10,357 bases of DNA from an uncultured Altererythrobacter sp. (GTDB lineage: Bacteria; Pseudomonadota; Alphaproteobacteria; Sphingomonadales; Sphingomonadaceae). The stretch is from NCBI GenBank assembly GCA_946886175.1, contig CAMPIA010000030.1:1-10357 (forward strand), written 5' to 3'. Shown here in pieces: positions 6,172-10,357 of this stretch. Every line of letters begins with the position of its first letter. Within the stretch, counting starts at the first letter, position 1. The position numbers and the translations under genes are program-made. The notes beneath the pieces were generated by a model, which was not told the origin of the DNA, made no database searches, and was given only the letters and a program-made list of their open reading frames with translations.

Positions 6172-6950
6172 TGGGAAAGGAACAGCGGCAGGGCGCTGCT
6201 CCTGGTCAATTCGCGGGTAACGCTGCCGAGCAGCATCTCGCGGATGCGGTTGTGGCCGAAAGCCCCGGCGACGATCAGACCCGCGTCGAACTGACCGCCG
6301 AAGGCGAGGATCGTTTCGGCGACCGTGCGCCTTTCGCTGTCGCGCTGGTGGATTTGGGCGCGCAAGCCGTGGCGCGAAAGGTATTCGTGCGCACGCGCCG
6401 CCGGAAACTCCTCATTGTCCCCGTCGACCACCAGAATATGAGTGGTTTCCATGTCGCGGAGCAGCGGCAGCGCAGCCCGCATGGCGTTCGCCGCGGGATG
6501 CGAGCCGTTCCAGGCCAGGACCGCCGAAGCTCCGTTCGAAAAGCCGGAGCCTTGCCGCGGGACGGCAAGCACCGGGGTCCGCGCGTGGAGCACCACCGGG
6601 GCCATAGCGGGAACGGTCTCGTCGGCGCCGAGCACGATCAGGTCGGCGAGGCGGGATTGGCTGACGATCTCGGTCGTGGCGTCGCCTATGACGCGTAACC
6701 ACGTGCGTTCGACCCCGGCCTGCTCGAGACGCAGGTCCACCTCCTCCTGCACTTCCCTCGCCGACCGCTCCAGGGCCTCCTGCATTTCCGGCACCATGAC
6801 CGCGGCGCCCACGTCGCCGACCACGATCGGGGGCGGCAGGACCTGGATACAGATCAGGTGTCCGCCACGGCTCCGGACCAGCGCGATGGCCGTCGCCAGC
6901 CGCGCCTCATCGCCGGCGGCGGGACCGACGGGGAGAAGGACGGACTTCAT
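6168..6950 (-). CDS. Universal stress protein, tandem UspA domains
   Basis: A cytoplasmic stress-response protein of the UspA superfamily, 260 residues from ATG 6950 (opening MKSVLLPVGPAAGDEARLA). Domain 1 covers about 1-140 and domain 2 about 145-260. Domain 2 ends with a textbook nucleotide-binding motif, G-x2-G-x9-G-S: G229, G232, G242, S243 within GAFGHNRIREMLLGSVTREL. The matching place in domain 1 (LIVLGADETVPAMAPVVLHA) lacks the glycine pattern, so only the second domain is likely to bind ATP. The start overlaps the upstream gene's stop as ATGA, so the two are probably translated together. Transcription probably comes from the divergent region at 7307-7431, which holds a palindrome shared with other cargo genes. 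Confidence 0.92.
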   Translation of the reverse strand: MKSVLLPVGPAAGDEARLATAIALVRSRGGHLICIQVLPPPIVVGDVGAAVMVPEMQEALERSAREVQEEVDLRLEQAGVERTWLRVIGDATTEIVSQSRLADLIVLGADETVPAMAPVVLHARTPVLAVPRQGSGFSNGASAVLAWNGSHPAANAMRAALPLLRDMETTHILVVDGDNEEFPAARAHEYLSRHGLRAQIHQRDSERRTVAETILAFGGQFDAGLIVAGAFGHNRIREMLLGSVTRELTRSSALPLFLSH

Positions 6951-7306
6951 GTCGCCCGCTCGGCTGATGAGCGTTCGCCCGGCGCGGACAGGCCCGGCGG
7001 ACCCTTCGTTTCCACGATCTGGCTGGTGCTGCCCGGCTTGACGGCGATCGCCCAACCGAGGCCGTCGGGGTCGACATGCACGTCCTGCGGCGCTCCGCTC
7101 ACACCGCCGACGCCCGCGAGGCCGGCCTCGATCCGATCGTCCTCGGGTTCATGGGCCATGCCGGTCTGTGGCGCCCATTGGGGCTCGACCCGGTTGCCGA
7201 TGCCGAGCGAAGCGAGCTCGATCCCGGCCCGCTTGCCGACCGATGTCCCGGTGAGGGTCTCGAAGGAGCCGGTCGATCGGCTCCTGTCGATCTGCTGAAC
7301 GCTCAT
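6947..7306 (-). CDS. Small protein with DUF2188-like segment, first gene of the USP operon
   Basis: A 119-residue frame from ATG 7306, ending in an ATGA overlap with the USP gene; codon use is clearly coding through most of its length. The N-terminal 75 residues are unfamiliar. Residues from about 76, including DVHVDPDGLGWAIAVKPGST and IVETK, resemble the start of the small DUF2188 domain (V-H-V-x-P-x-x-x-G-W-A-V, later T-K). In that family an alanine-rich helix would follow. Here the tail instead reads GPPGLSAPGERSSAERAT, while the other frame reads VRAGRTLISRAG, closer to the expected helix. A frameshift near 7010 is therefore possible. The gene is likely real; the domain call is from memory and moderate. 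Confidence 0.55.
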   Translation of the reverse strand: MSVQQIDRSRSTGSFETLTGTSVGKRAGIELASLGIGNRVEPQWAPQTGMAHEPEDDRIEAGLAGVGGVSGAPQDVHVDPDGLGWAIAVKPGSTSQIVETKGPPGLSAPGERSSAERAT

Positions 7307-7363
7307 GGGCCTGTCCCAAATCGCTGATCGCGCGGCTTTCGACCGATCGGCCAGGCGCCGCCA

Positions 7364-7375
7364 TGACGATCGTCA
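7364..7375. promoter_or_regulatory. Palindrome TGACGATCGTCA, copy 1 (divergent promoter region)
   Basis: A perfect 12-bp palindrome centred 62 bases before the DUF1931 start and 64 bases before the DUF2188-like/USP operon start. It has flanking A and T, so the minus strand reads TTGACGATCGTCAT. It resembles a CRP/FNR/FixK-type site (TTGA-N6-TCAA). If activation is from about -41.5, both transcripts would start roughly 20 bases before their start codons. Confidence 0.6.
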
Positions 7376-7431
7376 AGGCCCTGTCCGGTGGCGGCGCGCA
7401 GGGATTCCCGCAGACACAGGCGAGGTGAGCG

Positions 7432-7881
7432 ATGGCGGTGGCGACCATTCACAGGCTGGAGCAGCTATTTCGTCGGGCCGCCGGGCTCGATTTCGACAAG
7501 TCCGATTTCGACCGGCTCGAGGATTTTGTCCGCCGGAAAGTCGTCGATCTCGTCGTCCGCGGCGAAGCGAACGCCAAGGCCAATGGCCGGGACGTGGTCC
7601 AGCCCTGGGATCTGCCGATCACCAGGGGGCTGCAGGAAGCGATCCACCGATTCCGGCTGATCAACGCCGAGCTCGAGCTGACGGATTATATGACCGGGCT
7701 GATAAGGCTGCCGCCAGGCGATCTGGCGATCGGCGGCGAGACGGAGACAGGCTTCCCCGACATCGCCGGCGCGCTGTGCATCGCCCTCGCGGAGACGTTC
7801 AGGATCACCGACGAGGAGCTCAAGAACCCGACGAGCGAGGACTGGGAGCGGGCATGCCGGCTGTTCGACCGGCTGCTCTAG
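7432..7881 (+). CDS. DUF1931 family double histone-fold protein
   Basis: 149 residues, the usual length of DUF1931. Start ATG 7432 follows AGGTGA at close spacing. This family has two histone folds in one chain, resembling a histone dimer; its role in bacteria is not well established, and DNA or protein binding is inferred. The first fold covers about 4-75: a long central helix (LEDFVRRKVVDLVVRGEANA, 29-48), then KANGRDVVQPWDLPITRGLQ. R53 and D60 there match the Arg-Asp pair of the histone second loop. The second fold is about 76-149 (FPDIAGALCIALAETFRI helix, then LKNPTSEDWERACRLFDRLL). It is divergent from the USP operon across a shared palindrome, placing it in the stress cargo. Family identification is from recalled sequence likeness and is strong. 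Confidence 0.88.
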   Translation: MAVATIHRLEQLFRRAAGLDFDKSDFDRLEDFVRRKVVDLVVRGEANAKANGRDVVQPWDLPITRGLQEAIHRFRLINAELELTDYMTGLIRLPPGDLAIGGETETGFPDIAGALCIALAETFRITDEELKNPTSEDWERACRLFDRLL

Positions 7882-8148
7882 CGGCCGCTCCGCCCGCCTG
7901 AGCGCGAGTTCGGTCCGGGCGCGCGCGCCGAAGGGGGCGGGCGCCACAACGAGCCCCCGAGGCGAAGTGGCGCACCGCCGAAGCTCTCGATCTCGGCGTG
8001 TCGCTTCCGGATCCATCCGCGCGCAAGCGCGATGCGCGGCCCATCCGACACCGCTCCCGAGGCCCTCACGCCCGATACTGACGATCGTCAGCGCGAGCCT
8101 GTGGGATCGCCTTTAGGTAACCCGAGAAGCAACCTGAAGGATCGGCCG
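7882..8148 (+). other. Intergenic/leader stretch before the proline-rich gene
   Basis: I see no gene in these 267 bases. The only structured element of note is the palindrome at 8079-8090. A TAGGTA at 8114-8119 sits where a -10 would lie if the palindrome were a -41.5 activator site, but it matches the consensus poorly. Confidence 0.4.
8079..8090. promoter_or_regulatory. Palindrome TGACGATCGTCA, copy 2
   Basis: The same 12-mer as at 7364, extended here to 14 bp by flanking C and G (8078-8091). Its centre is 64.5 bases upstream of the proline-rich gene's ATG, nearly the same distance as copy 1 to its two genes. Confidence 0.62.
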
Positions 8149-8610
8149 ATGAACCGTACGACAGTCCCCTTGCTTGCGGCGACCACGTTGGTCGCCCTGG
8201 TCGCGCCCTCCGGCATCGCCGCAGCGCTTGTGCAGGAGCCCCAGGCAAAGGTCGTCGCTCCCGCCGATGCGCCGGCCGTCGCGGTGGTGGAGCCGCCCGA
8301 TCCCGATGCCCCGCGGGTCGCGGTCGTGCCGCCCCCTGAGCCCGGCGCTCCGCCGGCCATTGCCATCCTGCCGCCGAAGCCCGGCCTGCCGGCGGTCGCG
8401 GTGGTACCCCCGGCGACGCCCGGGGCGCCTCCCGCGCTGGCGGTCATCCCCCCGGATCCCGACGCCCCGCCGCTTGCCGTGATCCCGCCGCCCGGAGGGG
8501 AGGTCCGGATCGTCATCCCGGTGGCGTCGGCCTCCGTCGCGGGGCTTCCGGATTGTTCGTCGACGGTAACGACGCACTGCGTCCTGAACGGAAGCGACTC
8601 GAGCCGTTAG
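8149..8610 (+). CDS. Exported proline-rich repeat protein
   Basis: 153 residues from ATG 8149, with GAAGGA 7 bases upstream. Residues 1-25 form a signal peptide (MNRTTVPLLAATTLVALVAP, then SGIAA), probably cleaved near residue 25; there is no lipobox. Residues 38-114 are about six imperfect 12-14-residue repeats of the form P-x-P-G/D-A-P-x-V/I/L-A-V-V/I-P-P, for example DPDAPRVAVVPP and TPGAPPALAVIPP. This suggests an extended polyproline-like rod in the periplasm or at the envelope. The tail is GGEVRIVIPVASAS, then two cysteines (C136, C144) that could form a disulfide. I do not recognise a family and propose no enzymatic role. A copy of the regulatory palindrome sits 65 bases upstream. Confidence 0.75.
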   Translation: MNRTTVPLLAATTLVALVAPSGIAAALVQEPQAKVVAPADAPAVAVVEPPDPDAPRVAVVPPPEPGAPPAIAILPPKPGLPAVAVVPPATPGAPPALAVIPPDPDAPPLAVIPPPGGEVRIVIPVASASVAGLPDCSSTVTTHCVLNGSDSSR

Positions 8611-8715
8611 AAATGCCCCCAAAACGGCGACACGAGTCACGATGCTCGACCCCGGCATGAGCAAATCCTGCCCGCGCCCGCCCATGTCCGCATGGCACCT
8701 TTTGACTTGCGTTGG

Positions 8716-8733
8716 GACCCCTGCAATGGGGTC
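8716..8733. repeat. Small inverted repeat upstream of the membrane-protein gene
   Basis: Perfect arms GACCCC (8716-8721) and GGGGTC (8728-8733) with a 6-base spacer, 91 bases before the next start codon. It could be an operator, or a weak terminator for the proline-rich gene; nothing decides between them. Confidence 0.3.
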
Positions 8734-8823
8734 AGCCGGCGCGAAGCGATCACCGGGCAATCGGCCGGGTCCGAGCTTCGAGTCGTTACGGGGCCCTGGT
8801 GTCCCTTGGAGAGTTGCCTCCTT

Positions 8824-9096
8824 ATGACAAACCGGCGAGACAAGGCTGCACGTGAATTTCGCCGGACGATGAAATGGATCGTCCTGATCGCCATCGTCAT
8901 GGTCATCGGTGCGCTGGTGTTTGCATCGACCCAGACCGAACTTACCGTGCACGTGGTGCTCGCAACCATTCTCGGCGTGTTCTTTTCCGTCTTGCTCGGG
9001 ACAGGGCTGTTTGCGCTGGCTTTCTTCAGCGACAAGAGTGGCCACGACGATGTCGTGACCGATGCCACCAGGCGGAATGACACTCCCACGCCCTAG
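8824..9096 (+). CDS. Small two-helix inner-membrane protein
   Basis: 90 residues from ATG 8824; an upstream GGAG is about 12 bases away, so the start is less certain, and Met16 (8869) is an alternative. A basic N-terminus (TNRRDKAAREFRR) precedes TM1 (about 18-36, WIVLIAIVMVIGALVFAS) and TM2 (about 44-68, VVLATILGVFFSVLLGTGLF). A short polar tail follows (SDKSGHDD...). By the positive-inside rule the N-terminus is cytoplasmic, forming a helical hairpin. The cupin gene follows after 22 bases on the same strand, probably co-transcribed. Function unknown. Confidence 0.68.
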   Translation: MTNRRDKAAREFRRTMKWIVLIAIVMVIGALVFASTQTELTVHVVLATILGVFFSVLLGTGLFALAFFSDKSGHDDVVTDATRRNDTPTP

Positions 9097-9118
9097 CAGG
9101 CCAGCAGGGGACCGGCGC

Positions 9119-9514
9119 ATGAAAGGCTTCGTCGACGACATCGAGCAGCGCACGCTGGATAACGGCGACTTCCGCCGGGTGCTCTACACCGGCCACAACC
9201 TCCAGCTGGTGGTCATGTCGATCAATCCGGGCGAGGAGATCGGTGAGGAAGTACACGACGACCGCGACCAGTTCTTCCGCATCGAGGAAGGGGAAGGGGT
9301 GATCTCGATCGATGCGGTCGACCACGCGGTGAAGGACGACGACGGCATCATCGTCCCCCAGGGCGCGCGTCACAATGTCAGGGCGACCGGTTCCACCCCG
9401 CTCAAGCTCTACACGATCTATGGCCCGCCCGAGCACATCGATGGCACCGTCCACCGCACGTGCGAAGACGCCCACAATGCCCACGAACACTTCGACGGGA
9501 AGACGACGGAGTAG
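9119..9514 (+). CDS. Cupin domain protein
   Basis: 131 residues from ATG 9119, with AGGGGA 7 bases upstream; the longer frame from 9062 overlaps the previous gene and lacks a better site. This is a single conserved beta-barrel of the cupin superfamily, mannose-6-phosphate-isomerase-like group. Motif 1 region: GEEIGEEVHDDRDQFFRIEE (38-57). H46 and E56 fit the metal-ligand pattern, but the second histidine of the classic HxH is replaced, as in H-D-D-R-D-Q. Motif 2: GIIVPQGARHNV (76-87), with H85 as ligand. The His/Glu/Asp-rich tail (EDAHNAHEHFDG) could add metal binding. Substrate and reaction cannot be read from the sequence. It follows the membrane-protein gene closely and probably shares its transcript. 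Confidence 0.88.
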   Translation: MKGFVDDIEQRTLDNGDFRRVLYTGHNLQLVVMSINPGEEIGEEVHDDRDQFFRIEEGEGVISIDAVDHAVKDDDGIIVPQGARHNVRATGSTPLKLYTIYGPPEHIDGTVHRTCEDAHNAHEHFDGKTTE

Positions 9515-9977
9515 GGACGGGATTCGCCAATGAAGGGACAAGATCGGCGAATATGAGCCCTGCCCGGAGCCCGGCGAAGCGCCGCGTTTCGGAGATCGAT
9601 CCCTTTCCGGACGGCACGGTTTCCAGAGCACCGCCAGCTGCTCCACGGCACCGTCGACCACGATGCTCGCATCCTCCGGAAGGCAGGCCAGGGTCCGGTC
9701 TTCCCGGCCGCCTCGATGGCCCGGCGGGAAAGGTTGCCACCGCATCCAACGGCACTCGGCAGAAATTGACGATCGTCAGGGCACCGCCGGGCCGCGTGCA
9801 GCTAGTGCCAGGTCCATCGTTGGGCTCGACAGGTGGAAGCAGAAGTCTGGCGGAGCCGCCGCAGCCGCTTCAGCTACCCCAGTGCGGGCAGGCGATCCGG
9901 TGGCGACATGCAGCCCAATCGCGTGACGCCGACCGGGCACGTCGGAAGGCCGTCCTCGGCAGCAAAGGAACTCGATC
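9515..9977 (+). other. 463-base stretch before dnaK without a convincing gene
   Basis: Frames on both strands are open but arginine/proline-rich, with no clear ribosome site. A minus-strand frame (about 9745 leftward) has a moderately protein-like patch (CLPEDASIVVDGAVEQLAVL) but then runs across the cupin gene, so I do not call it. The stretch holds the third palindrome (9767-9778) and the dnaK ribosome site. Confidence 0.4.
9767..9778. promoter_or_regulatory. Palindrome TGACGATCGTCA, copy 3 (upstream of dnaK)
   Basis: The same 12-mer, preceded by T, so it reads TTGACGATCGTCAG. Its centre is about 205 bases before the dnaK start, much farther than for copies 1 and 2. This implies a long leader, a small transcript in between, or a distal site. 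No CIRCE element was seen nearby. Confidence 0.55.
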
Positions 9978-10357
9978 ATGGCAAAAGCGATCGGTATCGA
10001 CCTCGGAACCACGAACAGCTGCGTTGCCGTGATGGAGGGCAACAAGGCAACGGTGATCGAGAACGGCGAGGGCGGGCGCACGACCCCGTCGTACGTTGCC
10101 TTCACCGACACCGGCGAAATCCTGGTCGGCCAGCCGGCGAAGCGGCAGAGCATAACCAACCCCGAAAACACGGTCTTCGCGATCAAGCGGCTGATCGGTC
10201 GCCGCTACGACGATCCCACGACCCAGAAGGACAAGGAGTTGGTGCCGTACAAGATTGTGCCCGGCGACAATGGCGACGCCTGGGTGGAGGTTCGCGGCAA
10301 GAAATACAGCCCCAGCCAGATCAGCGCCTTCATCCTGCAGAAGATGAAGGAAACCGC
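9978..10357 (+). CDS. dnaK: Chaperone DnaK (Hsp70), N-terminal part, cut by window end
   Basis: An ATP-dependent Hsp70 chaperone. The first 126 residues are visible, from ATG 9978 with AAGGA 8-9 bases upstream. The opening [20 protein letters not shown] is the phosphate-1 motif of the actin/Hsp70 ATPase fold. [20 protein letters not shown] (54-73) and [11 protein letters not shown] follow, then [20 protein letters not shown] up to the edge. All are standard nucleotide-binding-domain blocks and the reading is intact so far. It is oriented with the other plus-strand cargo genes. Whether this is the main chromosomal dnaK or an accessory copy cannot be settled here; the neighbours (cupin, DUF1931, USP, not grpE or dnaJ so far) favour an accessory copy. 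Confidence 0.95.
   Translation, partial: MAKAIGIDLGTTNSCVAVMEGNKATVIENGEGGRTTPSYVAFTDTGEILVGQPAKRQSITNPENTVFAIKRLIGRRYDDPTTQKDKELVPYKIVPGDNGDAWVEVRGKKYSPSQISAFILQKMKET

Noticed and set aside
8281..8491. CRISPR-like or tandem DNA repeat
   Set aside because: The repetition is at protein level (12-14-residue proline units) with divergent codons, inside a coding frame and without spacers.
8702..8730. TTGACT as a -35 for the membrane-protein/cupin operon
   Set aside because: The hexamer 17 bases downstream (AATGGG) does not resemble a -10, so I do not list a promoter.
8113..9153. 346-codon minus-strand frame
   Set aside because: It is antisense to the proline-rich and membrane-protein genes; its Gly/Arg/Asp repeats are the mirror of the proline repeats.
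9026..9745. 239-codon minus-strand frame
   Set aside because: Most of it is antisense to the cupin gene; only a short patch near the start looks protein-like, which is not enough to call a gene.

Overview
The window is very GC-rich, with high third-position GC in the convincing genes. It reads as an accessory region of an alphaproteobacterium, most likely a sphingomonad-type organism. That placement is inferred from gene style (a DUF3363-type relaxase, a short plasmid/ICE-type SSB and a DnaK of alphaproteobacterial type), not from a marker gene. No rRNA, tRNA, CRISPR array, IS element or integrase was seen.

Left half (about 1-6160) looks like mobile-element backbone. It starts with the 3' end of an unrecognised plus-strand gene (2-169). 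This converges across a small hairpin on a DUF3363/VirD2-like relaxase (202-2148, minus). Next on the minus strand is a two-gene toxin-antitoxin or abortive-infection type operon: a winged-helix protein (3093-4163) overlapping an AbiEii-like nucleotidyltransferase (2344-3099). A promoter-like sequence with two inverted repeats lies inside the annotated 5' end of the first gene. Then come a conserved-looking 113-aa protein (4544-4885) with a terminator, an intergenic stretch with stacked inverted repeats and a sequence close to the MOBP nic consensus (possible oriT, 4959-5044), and a single-stranded DNA-binding protein (5174-5587) with a strong terminator hairpin.

Right half (about 6150-10357) looks like stress-tolerance cargo. 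A minus-strand pair encodes a DUF2188-like small protein and a tandem universal stress protein, with ATGA overlap. It is divergent from a plus-strand DUF1931 protein, a bacterial double histone-fold family. Further along the plus strand are a secreted proline-rich repeat protein, a two-helix membrane protein followed by a cupin, and the start of a dnaK gene that runs off the window.

The most interesting signal is a 12-bp perfect palindrome, TGACGATCGTCA. It occurs three times, each in a non-coding stretch upstream of cargo genes: in the divergent gap between the USP operon and DUF1931, before the proline-rich gene, and before dnaK. It resembles the TTGA-N6-TCAA half-site arrangement of CRP/FNR/FixK-type regulators. 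This suggests one regulon covering a histone-fold protein, a USP, an exported protein and a chaperone. The regulator itself is not in the window.
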